Shown here in pieces: positions 44,098-52,613 of a stretch of 64,000 nucleotides of DNA (the stretch's first letter is position 1; each line of letters begins with the position of its first letter). The position numbers and the translations under genes are program-made. Under the pieces are notes generated by a model. It did no database searches. It was not told where the DNA came from and worked only from the letters and a program-made list of their open reading frames with translations. This stretch comes from Acidobacteriota bacterium (GTDB taxonomy: Bacteria > Acidobacteriota > Blastocatellia > Pyrinomonadales > Pyrinomonadaceae): assembly GCA_003697135.1 (NCBI GenBank), contig RFGC01000043.1, positions 50,283 to 114,282 of the forward strand. Reading direction: 5' to 3'.

Positions 44098-45399
44098 CTA
44101 AAAAATGAAGAAATTTTGTGGTGTTAAAGTTCTAGAACTAACTATAATTGCACCAACCAAGAAAACCCTTTCACCTTCTTCATTTTCCAAAACAAGTGTG
44201 TACTCACCTTCAGGAACGTCTTTTTTAATTTCGAGTCCTAGTGACGAAACAATGGTGCCATCGAAATTGTCGAAAGGACCAGTTTCAGAAATTATTCGGA
44301 AATAATCAGAAGTCATTTTTGCTTTGAAATTTTCCGCCAGATTACTTCCACCAACGTAAATCAGATAACTTTTTTGTTCGTTGACAGGGACAGCAACTTT
44401 TGAGACCTGACCGTTTATGCCTATTAAATCAACATCAAAGTTTCTTTTTTTCATTTGAATTTCTCTGTTAAAAATCAGTGTTTCTCCTTTTTCAATGGAA
44501 ATTATTCCCAATTCTTCTGCTGCGCTGAATTTTCCCTTTAGAGTTTGAGCGAAGATGCGGTATTTTCCGGCTTCAATCCCACCAATTAAAAACTTACCAT
44601 TTCGGTCAGTTAGAACAACTGCTTGGAGTTTTCCTGTATCAGAATCTTCAAGCCATACTTGAAAAGCTACTGACTTTTTAGGTTTGGCAGAGATTCTTCC
44701 TTTCACAGCACCGCAGCAATTTTCAACTCCTGCAGGGGCACCGTAAAGAAGTCTTGCTTTTGAAATATCATCGGCAGATAGGCTCCTAAAGACAATTTGC
44801 GGTATGCTGTAAAGCCCGTTCTTTGGTTGGTAGGGATTCATCAATGCGCCATAGCTTGGTGAATGTTCAAGGCCTAGAAGATGGCCTACTTCGTGTGTTA
44901 TCGTGGTTTCAAGGTCGAATGTTCCAAAGGTGCCGTCCGTCGAAAACTGAAGATATGGATTTAAGACTATGTCAGCTTCAGTTATGTAGCCCTTAGAGTT
45001 AAAAAAGATTTTCGTTTTAGCTGTGATCTCGCTTATTTTTCCACCAAGGAATGTTGTATTTTCAGGTGTTGGCGCTATCGTTATCAGGTTTATTCCATCG
45101 GGCGAATTCAAGGAGACTGACTGAGCTTCAGAAAGCCCAATTTCAAACTTTATGTTTGCTGCTTTTTCCCACTTTTCGAGGCTTTGCTTTACAATTCTCA
45201 AAACATCCGTATTCTTGAAGTTCTCAACCAAGGAACGTGAGACCGCAAGTTTTATGGGTTGCTCTTTCCATCTCAAAGATGTTTGGGATTGGACACTATA
45301 GAATGCAAAAAGCAGAATTGCGAGTAGGATAAATTTATCCCATCGTGACAAACTAGACTTTTTCAGGAGGAAATTCCATTTTGAACTGCTAAAAATCAC
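44098..45399 (-). CDS. Exported matrixin-like metalloprotease with carboxypeptidase-regulatory domain
   Basis: A 433-residue exported protein. A hydrophobic segment (about 22-38) serves as signal or anchor. The zinc site is HEVGHLLGLEH (169-179; His169, Glu170, His173, His179), and Met187 in ALMNP fits the Met-turn of metzincins, so this is M10-like. A beta-sandwich domain of the carboxypeptidase-regulatory type (about 230-315, with DRNGKFLIGGIEAGKYRI) and an Ig-like C-terminal region follow. It should be periplasmic or cell-surface. No inhibitor or secretion gene is next to it. Confidence 0.82.
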   Translation of the reverse strand: MIFSSSKWNFLLKKSSLSRWDKFILLAILLFAFYSVQSQTSLRWKEQPIKLAVSRSLVENFKNTDVLRIVKQSLEKWEKAANIKFEIGLSEAQSVSLNSPDGINLITIAPTPENTTFLGGKISEITAKTKIFFNSKGYITEADIVLNPYLQFSTDGTFGTFDLETTITHEVGHLLGLEHSPSYGALMNPYQPKNGLYSIPQIVFRSLSADDISKARLLYGAPAGVENCCGAVKGRISAKPKKSVAFQVWLEDSDTGKLQAVVLTDRNGKFLIGGIEAGKYRIFAQTLKGKFSAAEELGIISIEKGETLIFNREIQMKKRNFDVDLIGINGQVSKVAVPVNEQKSYLIYVGGSNLAENFKAKMTSDYFRIISETGPFDNFDGTIVSSLGLEIKKDVPEGEYTLVLENEEGERVFLVGAIIVSSRTLTPQNFFIF

Positions 45400-45416
45400 C
45401 GTTTTTTATTTACTTA

Positions 45417-45590
45417 CTAAAAGCTTTTTCCAACTTCTTCGAGGTCTGAAAAAGCTACGATTAGGAGTAGGACTATCAATGCTATGGTTGCCAAAATGTA
45501 AAGAACAGCAATTTGTTGAAGATAGACCAGAGTGCCTATTACTCCACCGGTTGATAACAGAGACAAAAGAATTTTTGTTCTACGACTCAT
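45417..45590 (-). CDS. Small membrane protein of unknown function
   Basis: A 57-residue protein with two hydrophobic segments (about 8-26 and 29-49) separated by a short QQ turn, and an acidic tail. On the minus strand GAGAGGAAG precedes ATG 45590 at a suitable distance; the TTG 15 bases earlier is inside that site. It is 18 bases upstream of the matrixin-like protease on the same strand and may be its partner. Family unknown. Confidence 0.6.
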   Translation of the reverse strand: MSRRTKILLSLLSTGGVIGTLVYLQQIAVLYILATIALIVLLLIVAFSDLEEVGKSF

Positions 45591-45661
45591 TTTTCTTCCT
45601 CTCAAATTATAAATCTTATTCTAATTTATCCTTTGCTGGCGGTTTTCGCAAGTTTTTAAGC

Positions 45662-46582
45662 CTATTCTATAGTTTTCAAGGGTAACTGAGAAACATCAGG
45701 CTTTTTTTCTTCGATGTTGTCGAATTTTGTTCTTTCGGTTGGCTTACCTTTTTCACCTACTAGGATAATATCGTATTCTTGCAAAACGAATTTTTCAGTT
45801 TGTTTTTCTAGATTCAATTCTATGGTTTTTATTCCATCTTTCTCCTTTCTGAATATGATTGCCTTTCTGTTTGATTGCTTTGTTAACCCGCCAACTGAAG
45901 CTATTGCCTGTGCTAAAGTCATGTTAGGACGTGCAAAGATTTTACCAGGACTTGCAACTGCTCCGATGACATAAATAGGCTTAGCTTCCACCACCGTCAC
46001 AATGTCACCTGGAAATATGAAAGGATTGCTTTCTTCTGCGCCTGCAAGTAATTCGGAAATTTTTACCTTAATAATTTCGGTCGGTTCGCTAGCTGTTTGC
46101 AGAGAGCTACAACTTGCGTTTTTCGATCGCAGAATCTCAATCTCACCGCTCGCACGTTCGGTAAACCCTTCCGTATGCTTTATCAATTCGCTTAATCGAA
46201 CTAACCTTTTTATGCGAAACCTAGAAGGATTGCGAAGCGCTCCAAGCACAACAGCAGTCGGACGATTTTCTATGCTCACGATTTTTACTCTGACTTTTGG
46301 TTCACGAAGAAATCTAGAGTAGGCTTTTTCGACTTTTCTCGCTAATTCTTCCTCGGTGCTGCAAAGTCCGTAAATTGGTTCTTCAGCAAGCTCTAGTCCA
46401 TCAATGAAACCTTCTGGGTTGAGGCTTCCTTTCCAATCGTATTCGGTAGAGCCGATTACGTCTATCTCGAAAATATCGCCGAAGTGAACTCGGTTAAGTA
46501 CATCGTTTGGCAGATTTGGTTGAGCAGGTTGAGGGATTGTCGTGAACATGGTAAGCGCCAGAATGCCTAATGAGTATTTCAT
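45662..46582 (-). CDS. Wza-like polysaccharide export protein (Poly_export / SLBB domains)
   Basis: An exported protein of about 306 residues with a signal sequence (MKYSLGILALTMFTTIP). A polysaccharide-export domain (about 30-120; DVLNRVHFGDIFEIDV, SLNPEGFIDG) and SLBB repeats (TAVVLGALRNPSRF, IYVIGAVASPGKIF) form a periplasmic ring. This is the Wza/OtnA class for capsule or exopolysaccharide export. An in-frame GTG at 46681 would add 33 residues and remove the signal from the N-terminus, so ATG 46582 is preferred. No other capsule gene is nearby. Confidence 0.78.
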   Translation of the reverse strand: MKYSLGILALTMFTTIPQPAQPNLPNDVLNRVHFGDIFEIDVIGSTEYDWKGSLNPEGFIDGLELAEEPIYGLCSTEEELARKVEKAYSRFLREPKVRVKIVSIENRPTAVVLGALRNPSRFRIKRLVRLSELIKHTEGFTERASGEIEILRSKNASCSSLQTASEPTEIIKVKISELLAGAEESNPFIFPGDIVTVVEAKPIYVIGAVASPGKIFARPNMTLAQAIASVGGLTKQSNRKAIIFRKEKDGIKTIELNLEKQTEKFVLQEYDIILVGEKGKPTERTKFDNIEEKKPDVSQLPLKTIE

Positions 46583-46701
46583 AATTTTTATTTTATCTGA
46601 AGAAATGTTCAGTAGCTGTCTAAACTTTCGACGGCATTGGATAAAGAATTTGCCTAAGAGAAGCCTTTTTGGCATAATCACGTAAAAGCGGGAGTTTGTT
46701 T

Positions 46702-47598
46702 ATGGCTATTTTGGTTGATAAGAACAAAAAGGTAATTGTTCAAGGCATTACAGGTAGAGAGGGTGCTGTAAGGACGAAGTTAATGATTGATTACGGCACG
46801 AAGGTTATTGGTGGTTGCACTCCGGGGAAGGGCGGACAAGAGGTTTATGGTCTACCAGTGTTTGACACAGTAAAGGAGGCTTGCGAAAAATTAGGAAAAA
46901 TAGATGTCAGCGTCGTTTTTGTCCCTGCGCCTAGGGTGAAGGAAGCGGCGATTGAGGCTATGGAAGCTGGTATACCTTTAGTTGCTTTGATAGCTGACAG
47001 AGTTCCGCTATATGACGTTTTAGAAATATGTGAAGTAGCAGATGAGCGAGAAGCTAAATTCATTGGTCCAAACACTGTTGGTGTTATGTCGCCTGAAAAG
47101 GCTGTGATCGGAATGATGGGCGGTAATGCTCAAACTGCCAAAAGTTGGTTTTATTCAGGAAATGTCGGAATCGTATCTCGCAGTGGAGGTCTTTCTGCAT
47201 CAACAGGTTACTATCTTTGCCAGGCTGGTGTTGGAATTTCGACTATTTGCCATGTCGGTGGTGATTCAGTAGTGGGATTGACAATTCCCGAAGTCGTTCG
47301 TTTATTCGAGAAAGACGAGGAAACTCATTTGATTGTGATAATTGGTGAGATTGGAGGGCTTCAGGAAGAGCAAGTTGCTGAATTGGTTGAGAATGGTGAG
47401 ATTAAAAAGCCTATAGTTGCCTATATCGGTGGTAAGTCGGCTCAGTCGGGAACTAGATATTCTCATGCAGGCGCAATAATCGAAGGTGAGCGTGGCACAT
47501 GGCAAAGTAAGGTCGAGAAGCTTAGGGCTGTCGGCGTTGAAGTCGTAGAGAAATTCAACCAAATTCCAGAAAAGGTGAAAGAAGTTTTATCAAAATAA
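46702..47598 (+). CDS. SucD-like acyl-CoA synthetase alpha subunit (orphan)
   Basis: A 298-residue protein of the succinyl-CoA synthetase alpha / NDP-forming acyl-CoA synthetase family. The CoA-binding Rossmann region has QGITGREG (14-21), and His255 in SHAGAI is the phosphohistidine. It differs from standard SucD in SRSGGLSAS and HVGGDSVVG, which lean towards ATP-citrate-lyase-like sequences. No beta subunit (SucC) is next to it. The succinyl-CoA role is therefore likely but not certain. ATG 46702 is seven bases after GGGAG. Confidence 0.78.
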   Translation: MAILVDKNKKVIVQGITGREGAVRTKLMIDYGTKVIGGCTPGKGGQEVYGLPVFDTVKEACEKLGKIDVSVVFVPAPRVKEAAIEAMEAGIPLVALIADRVPLYDVLEICEVADEREAKFIGPNTVGVMSPEKAVIGMMGGNAQTAKSWFYSGNVGIVSRSGGLSASTGYYLCQAGVGISTICHVGGDSVVGLTIPEVVRLFEKDEETHLIVIIGEIGGLQEEQVAELVENGEIKKPIVAYIGGKSAQSGTRYSHAGAIIEGERGTWQSKVEKLRAVGVEVVEKFNQIPEKVKEVLSK

Positions 47599-47599
47599 A

Positions 47600-47634
47600 A
47601 ACATCAAGCGGAATCGGTAATTCCGCTTGATGTT
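47600..47634 (-). terminator. Terminator of the TPR gene, shared with the SucD-like gene
   Basis: ACATCAAGCGGAAT pairs with ATTCCGCTTGATGT around a short loop. On the minus strand TTTTTATTTT follows, so it stops the TPR transcript. On the plus strand it lies directly after the SucD-like stop codon but lacks a U-run. Confidence 0.8.
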
Positions 47635-47654
47635 GAGGAGAACACGACGAAAAA

Positions 47655-50081
47655 TCAGAAAGTATATTTCTCTTCTTGACTAGGTTTTGGTTGGAAATTT
47701 TGTAGTTGAGCTAGTCTTTGTCCTACATCTCTATAGTGAACATCAATTGCATAAATTTGCTCGAAGAATTCTCTTGCTTTTTCTTTTTCGCCGCTTGCCT
47801 CATAGGCGTTTGCGATTTCATAGCGTAAGCCTTGCAGTTCGTCTTCTGTAAGATTTTCAGTTTCCATCGCTCGATGATACCACATTAAGGCAATGTTCGG
47901 TAAGTGCTTTTCCATGAAGCAAAGGCCAAGCATATTGCAGCAATAGAAGTATCTCTTTGTGCCGTCTTTGGGTGAGACCATCTTTACAGCTTCCTGAAAT
48001 TCGCTGATGGCATCTTCCAGAAGTCCCATTTCCCTGAATGCAATACCAAGTTGATAGCGAGTCTCGTAATCGCCGGTTTCAGTTGTTTCTTCTACTTCAA
48101 GCCCAAGTTCTTCGCATATATCTTCAATCAAAGCGCCCAATTCAACACCTTTCTTTTGAGGTTCTGACGGCTTCGTTTCAATGGATTTTGCTTGAATTTC
48201 AGCAGGTTTTGCTTCTGCCTGCTTCAATTCAGTTGGTCTCACTTCGACGGGTTTGGCTTTGGGAACTTCTATAAACTCAGCCTTTTCTGTAACTTCTTTC
48301 TGAACATCAAAGATTTCGACAGGTTGTTCTAATTGTTGGTTGAGAGTTTGAGAGCTTTCAGAAGCGCCTTTTGTCTCAACAAATTTTTCTGGAATTATTT
48401 CCTGAATCACAGGAGTTTCTGGGATTTCGCTCTTGGGTCTAGTTGCCTCGGCGGAACTAATTTCACCTATGAGCGATGCTTTGAGGGCTTGTATTTCGGG
48501 AATATTTCCAAATTCTTCTTCTAAAGATGAGAGGGTTTTCATTGCTATGTCAGTGCAACCAAGGCTGATAAAGTAGTTGATTGCATCTATTTCCTCTTTT
48601 ATCCGTGCTTTCTTAATATCATCGAGGCTTTGCGTTGGCTGAGTTACTTTTTGTGGTTCTCTGTTAGTTCGTTCGATGTCTAAAATGTCGTATTCTGACG
48701 GACTCTCAAACTCTGCATAGGGTTGAGAATATTGAATGTTTTTATCCAAAGTAGGTTGCTGGTAAATCTCTCTGTAGTCGAAGGTTGCATTATCTTGAAA
48801 CTCTGCATTGTGAAATCTTTCAATTTCTGTGAAGCCAAAACTTTCTCTTTGCTGAGGCAGGGGTTGTTGCGCATAAAATCCTGGTGTAGGTGCTTGTGGT
48901 TGAGAGGCTTTTGCCGCTTCTTTGTCGAAAATCTCTTGCAGTTGCTTCTGGTAACTTTGGTCGTAAGGCACCAGCCTTGTCAATTGCAGAAGAGCTTGTT
49001 TTTGATCCTCGATAGAACCATTTAGTTTTGCTGACTCCAAAAGTCTTTCCAAGGCAGATTTTAGCTGTTTTTCATCTTGCTGCCATGAATGGAATCTTAC
49101 CAGAAGTCTCAGAGCTTCTAGTTCTTCAGGGTTTTTGGCAAGAATTTCATTTATCCAGCGGTAAAGTTCTTGAGATTGGCCGCTGGCTAGGAGGTGTTCT
49201 GAAGTCATTGCAAGGACTCTAGCTGCACCTTGAGTATCCGAAATCTTTAAGTATGCTTTTACAACTTCCAAAAACTTGGGATAGCTTGAGGGTTCTTGCT
49301 CGACTAGTTTTATTACCGTTTCTTCGGCTTGAGTGGGATTGTTCAAATCAAGATGGCATTCAAGGAGTAATAAGAGAATCTCTCTGTTGTAGGGTTGTCG
49401 TCTTTGCGCTTCTTCCAAAACTATGACTGCTTCGTCGGTGTATCCCAGCTTAAGTTGAGTTTTAACGAGTCCGCTTATGGCTGGCCATTCGTCTTTATTT
49501 ATGTCTATTGCTCTACGGTATGCGTATAGCGCATTTTCAAACTGTTCCCTTGAAAAAAACTTATTACCAGCATCAACAAAAGCACTAACCGCTTCCATTA
49601 GTTGATTTTCCTGAACACATGCTTCTCCTATCTTCAGATAAACCTCGGCGCTATTTGGATCAAGTTCTGCTATGGTTTTCCATATTGCAAGTGCTTCATC
49701 ATGTCTGCCTTCCTTTTTGTAATATTCTGCTACGGTCGAGTAATAATTGCGTGCTTCTGCTAGTAATCCTTTCTGACGGTAAAGGTCTGCTAGTTTGTGA
49801 GAAACGTTTATGTCGCCTGAACGGTATCTTAACACCTTTGTATAAACAGCAATGGCTTTTTGAATGAAACCTTGTTTCGTCCATATCTCGGCCGCCGCTG
49901 TGAAGCAATCTACAGCTTTGTCAATTTCTCTTTCTCTTACGTATAGGTCGCCGAGTGTGTTTAGAGTGATAGCATCTTTCGGGTCTTTTTCAACCAACTT
50001 TTGGTATTCCTTTATAGCATTCCTTATGTCGCCTTGAGCTAAGTATTTTTCGGCATTTTTCACTATTTTTGCCTTGTCCAT
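47655..50081 (-). CDS. Large tetratricopeptide-repeat protein
   Basis: A soluble, 808-residue TPR protein. The N-terminal two-thirds (about 1-390) consist of consecutive 34-residue helical pairs, for example AIKEYQKLVEKDPKDAITLN. A low-complexity Pro/Gln/Glu linker (about 395-640) joins them to a last TPR group (about 660-795). No enzyme motif is seen, so a scaffold or adaptor is likely. ATG 50081 has AGGTGAT upstream. An ATG at 50120 would precede the predicted transcription start. It is divergent from the two-component genes. Confidence 0.85.
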   Translation of the reverse strand: MDKAKIVKNAEKYLAQGDIRNAIKEYQKLVEKDPKDAITLNTLGDLYVREREIDKAVDCFTAAAEIWTKQGFIQKAIAVYTKVLRYRSGDINVSHKLADLYRQKGLLAEARNYYSTVAEYYKKEGRHDEALAIWKTIAELDPNSAEVYLKIGEACVQENQLMEAVSAFVDAGNKFFSREQFENALYAYRRAIDINKDEWPAISGLVKTQLKLGYTDEAVIVLEEAQRRQPYNREILLLLLECHLDLNNPTQAEETVIKLVEQEPSSYPKFLEVVKAYLKISDTQGAARVLAMTSEHLLASGQSQELYRWINEILAKNPEELEALRLLVRFHSWQQDEKQLKSALERLLESAKLNGSIEDQKQALLQLTRLVPYDQSYQKQLQEIFDKEAAKASQPQAPTPGFYAQQPLPQQRESFGFTEIERFHNAEFQDNATFDYREIYQQPTLDKNIQYSQPYAEFESPSEYDILDIERTNREPQKVTQPTQSLDDIKKARIKEEIDAINYFISLGCTDIAMKTLSSLEEEFGNIPEIQALKASLIGEISSAEATRPKSEIPETPVIQEIIPEKFVETKGASESSQTLNQQLEQPVEIFDVQKEVTEKAEFIEVPKAKPVEVRPTELKQAEAKPAEIQAKSIETKPSEPQKKGVELGALIEDICEELGLEVEETTETGDYETRYQLGIAFREMGLLEDAISEFQEAVKMVSPKDGTKRYFYCCNMLGLCFMEKHLPNIALMWYHRAMETENLTEDELQGLRYEIANAYEASGEKEKAREFFEQIYAIDVHYRDVGQRLAQLQNFQPKPSQEEKYTF

Positions 50082-50123
50082 TTTTATATCACCTGAATTA
50101 TTGGGTTTACCTGCATTCATAAA

Positions 50124-50151
50124 ACTATCACGTTTTTACAAAAAGTGTCAA
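50124..50151 (-). promoter_or_regulatory. Promoter of the TPR gene with overlapping palindrome
   Basis: On the minus strand TTGACA (50151-50146), a 16-base spacer and GATAGT (50129-50124). The -35 box is one arm of TGTCAA-N7-TTGACA (50146-50164), an inverted repeat that could bind a regulator. Transcription would start near 50117. Confidence 0.55.
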
Positions 50152-50307
50152 CAACTTTTTGACAAATTTTGCAACTTTTTTGCTTTGGATTTTGCGTATA
50201 AAGATTTTTCAAGAATTATTTCCGGCGGAAGTTGTAATTTGGATTTTTCCAAAAATTTGCTAGGTATCTGAGGTAAAGATGCAAACAAAGAACATAGTGA
50301 AGGTTGT

Positions 50308-50335
50308 TTAACTTTTTATTAACTTTATGTTAAGT
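50308..50335 (+). promoter_or_regulatory. Three direct repeats TTAACT/TTAAGT at 11-base spacing (Pho-box-like)
   Basis: TTAACT (50308-50313), TTAACT (50319-50324) and TTAAGT (50330-50335) are separated by five bases each, so the centres lie one helical turn apart. Direct repeats of this type and spacing are the binding sites of PhoB/PhoP-type response regulators. They lie about 100 bases before the response-regulator gene, suggesting autoregulation. The remainder of the 355-base gap (50082-50436) holds the promoter of the TPR gene and no reading frame. Confidence 0.65.
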
Positions 50336-50436
50336 GAAAATTCAGGCGCCAAACTTTTACAAGAGATGCTTCTAGGAAGATTTTGTGATACAAAAAATAC
50401 TTTAAGTTTCCGAAACTTTGTTTTTCGAGGGGTTTT

Positions 50437-51135
50437 ATGCCGCAAACGATTTTGATTATCGAAGACGAAGCTGATATTGCAGAAAGTTTACGTTACAACC
50501 TTGAGCGTGAGGGGTTCAAGATTCAGATAGCCGAGTCTGGTGAGAAGGGGTTGAGATTAGCCTTGAATGAGTCTGTAGCTCCAACGTTAATCATCTTGGA
50601 TTTGATGCTTCCGGGAATGAGTGGGTTAGAGCTTTGCAGACGTTTAAGACGCGAGCCGCAAACTAAGAAGACTCCTATAATCATGTTGACGGCTAAATCG
50701 TCAGAGTCCGATAAGGTAACTGGACTAGAGCTTGGTGCAGATGATTACATTACAAAGCCCTTTTCAATCAAGGAAGTCTTGGCAAGAATCAATGCAGTTC
50801 TTCGTCGGACTGATAATGACTCAACCCGACGGTATGAGGACGAAAAACTCTGTGTTGATTTTGAAGATATGCGGGTGTTTTGTTGTGGGCAAGAGGTCAA
50901 ATTGACCCGCAAGGAATTTGCACTGCTTGCAAACTTGGTTAAAAACTCAGGACGCGTTGCTACGAGACAAAATCTTTTGGATAATGTCTGGGGATACAGT
51001 TATTTTGGTGATACTCGCACTTTAGATGTTCACATTCGCCGACTCCGCCAAAAACTTGGTCCTTGCAGTGAATGCATCGAAACAGTTGTTGGAGTTGGTT
51101 ATCGGTTTGTTGGAAATAAATCGGCTGAAAAATGA
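50437..51135 (+). CDS. OmpR/PhoB-family response regulator
   Basis: A 232-residue response regulator. The receiver domain (1-120) has the acidic pocket Glu9-Asp10, phospho-acceptor Asp55 (ILDLMLPG) and Lys107 (TKPF). A winged-helix DNA-binding domain (about 135-228) ends in the typical DVHIRRLRQKLG and VVGVGYRF segments. It activates or represses genes by binding direct repeats, as a dimer. PhoB-like by overall pattern; the cognate kinase gene starts 15 bases downstream, and a matching repeat array lies upstream. A phosphate role is inferred. Confidence 0.92.
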   Translation: MPQTILIIEDEADIAESLRYNLEREGFKIQIAESGEKGLRLALNESVAPTLIILDLMLPGMSGLELCRRLRREPQTKKTPIIMLTAKSSESDKVTGLELGADDYITKPFSIKEVLARINAVLRRTDNDSTRRYEDEKLCVDFEDMRVFCCGQEVKLTRKEFALLANLVKNSGRVATRQNLLDNVWGYSYFGDTRTLDVHIRRLRQKLGPCSECIETVVGVGYRFVGNKSAEK

Positions 51136-51150
51136 AGAAAACATGATTTT

Positions 51151-52230
51151 ATGAAGAACTTGCTAGACTTGGTCAAGCCAGTGGCTAAGACTGAAAATTC
51201 GGCATCTTCTAAAGGTATTGTTTTGAAAATACTAGAAACAATGCGTGAAAGCGCGGTTATTGCTGACAAAGACAATCGCATTGTTTGTTCAAATAGCACT
51301 GCATTCAAGGAATTTGCGCGTTTTGGAAAACCGCTGGAAAACTTTCGCATTTCGGAAATTTTTCGAGACCTATCTGTTCATGATTCCTTCCGCAAAGCTC
51401 TGGAAAGAGGTGAATCTTCTGAGATAAACTTTGAGTTCTTTCTTGACGAAAAGAAAGTTTACAAGGTTTTTGTAAGTCCGCTTGAGATAGACGATGAGAG
51501 ATATGCAATAGGCGTTTTCTACAACATAACTCAGCTTGAGAGGTTGGAAAAAATTAGGCAGGAGTTTTTACAAAACGTTTCACATGAACTTCGCACTCCA
51601 CTCACTTCGATTTTAGCTTTTGTGGAAACCTTAGAAAATGGCGCTATTGAAGACCCTGAAAATAGTCGAAGGTTTTTAAGTGTCATACGTAAGAATGCCG
51701 AGAGAATGCATCATTTAATCAACGACATTCTTGAGCTTTCATCAATTGAGTCAGGGAGAATAAAGTTTTGTCCAGGAAAAGTAGCTCTGAAGAAAATGAT
51801 CTGTGAGATTTTTACAGACTTAGCCAGTAAGGCAGAAGATAAGAAAGTTACGTTAAAGGGAAACATTTCAGAAGAGGTTTATGTTTTTGCTGATGCTATA
51901 AGACTTGAGCAAATGCTCACGAATTTGATAGACAACGCCATAAAATTCAACCGTGTCGGAGGATTAGTAGAAGTTAATTACCGGCAGACTGAAACTCACG
52001 ATATAATCAGCGTGACTGATACGGGAGAAGGTATTCCTCCAGAGCATTTGCCCCGCATTTTCGAGCGGTTCTATAGAGTAGATAAGGCACGCTCGCGCGA
52101 AATAGGCGGAACAGGCTTGGGACTTGCAATAGTCAAACACCTTGCAAAGCTACATGGTGGAGAAGTTAGAGTTTCTTCAATCCCCGGCAAGGGTTCTACC
52201 TTCTTTATAGAGTTGCCAAAGACAAAATAA
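51151..52230 (+). CDS. PhoR-like sensor histidine kinase without membrane helices
   Basis: A 359-residue histidine kinase. A PAS-type sensor domain (about 22-125) is followed by a HisKA dimerisation domain with phospho-acceptor His145 in NVSHELRTP. The HATPase domain (about 245-357) has the N box with NLIDNAIKFN and the G boxes DTGEGI and GGTGLGLAI. PhoR proteins usually have one or two N-terminal membrane helices; none is seen here, so signal reception should be cytosolic or through a partner. It is probably co-transcribed with the response regulator 15 bases upstream. Confidence 0.9.
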   Translation: MKNLLDLVKPVAKTENSASSKGIVLKILETMRESAVIADKDNRIVCSNSTAFKEFARFGKPLENFRISEIFRDLSVHDSFRKALERGESSEINFEFFLDEKKVYKVFVSPLEIDDERYAIGVFYNITQLERLEKIRQEFLQNVSHELRTPLTSILAFVETLENGAIEDPENSRRFLSVIRKNAERMHHLINDILELSSIESGRIKFCPGKVALKKMICEIFTDLASKAEDKKVTLKGNISEEVYVFADAIRLEQMLTNLIDNAIKFNRVGGLVEVNYRQTETHDIISVTDTGEGIPPEHLPRIFERFYRVDKARSREIGGTGLGLAIVKHLAKLHGGEVRVSSIPGKGSTFFIELPKTK

Positions 52231-52263
52231 AATTAACCAACAAGTAGAGAAAGTATAAAAACT

Positions 52264-52430
52264 GCGTCTGATAACGCTATAAGTTTGATTTGTTTCGCGT
52301 CTGATAACGATTAAGAAGTAACAAGTGTTAGGTTATGTTGTGTGCTGTTGAGTGCATGTAAGAGATACTTGCACTTGCTGAATCGAGTGAAAGGACTTGT
52401 TGAATCGAGTAGAGAAGTGCATGTTTCTCT
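52264..52430 (+). repeat. Direct repeats in a non-coding region after the two-component genes
   Basis: GCGTCTGATAACG occurs at 52264-52276 and 52297-52309, 33 bases apart. ACTTG-C/T-TGAATCGAGT occurs at 52373-52388 and 52395-52410, 22 bases apart, with one mismatch. AGTGCATGT also occurs twice, the second copy in a hairpin AGAGAA ... TTCTCT (52411-52430). The two main spacings are whole turns of the helix. No frame or ribosome-binding site is seen, so this may be a protein-binding region or part of a small RNA that ends at the terminators downstream. Confidence 0.55.
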
Positions 52431-52481
52431 CTACTTTACAATCGGACCTTTTGAGTCATAAACTGCTCGATATTTTCATAT

Positions 52482-52530
52482 CAACAATAAAAGGCTTGCC
52501 TTCAGGCTAAGCCCTTATTGTTGGATTTTT
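52482..52530 (+). terminator. Rho-independent terminator (first of two)
   Basis: CAACAATAA (52482-52490) pairs with TTATTGTTG (52515-52523), with an inner GGCTT/AAGCC and GCC/GGC stem. GATTTTT follows. It could end the two-component transcript or a small RNA starting after 52230. Confidence 0.75.
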
Positions 52531-52550
52531 AGCAATCAGATTTGAGAGTG

Positions 52551-52584
52551 AGGCTCGAACCTGTTAAAGGTTAACGAGCCTTTT
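52551..52584 (+). terminator. Rho-independent terminator (second of two)
   Basis: AGGCTCG (52551-52557) pairs with CGAGCCT (52575-52581), and AACCT/AGGTT extends it past two bulged A. TTTT follows on the plus strand. No T-run follows on the minus strand, so it is not the terminator of the TonB receptor gene that ends at 52614. Confidence 0.7.
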
Positions 52585-52613
52585 CTGTAAGTCAATCAAT
52601 AAGTGAAGTCGGT

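Noticed and set aside
52264..52410. Direct repeats considered as a CRISPR or origin iteron set
   Set aside because: Only two copies of each motif, of different sequence, and no dnaA, repA or cas gene is near.
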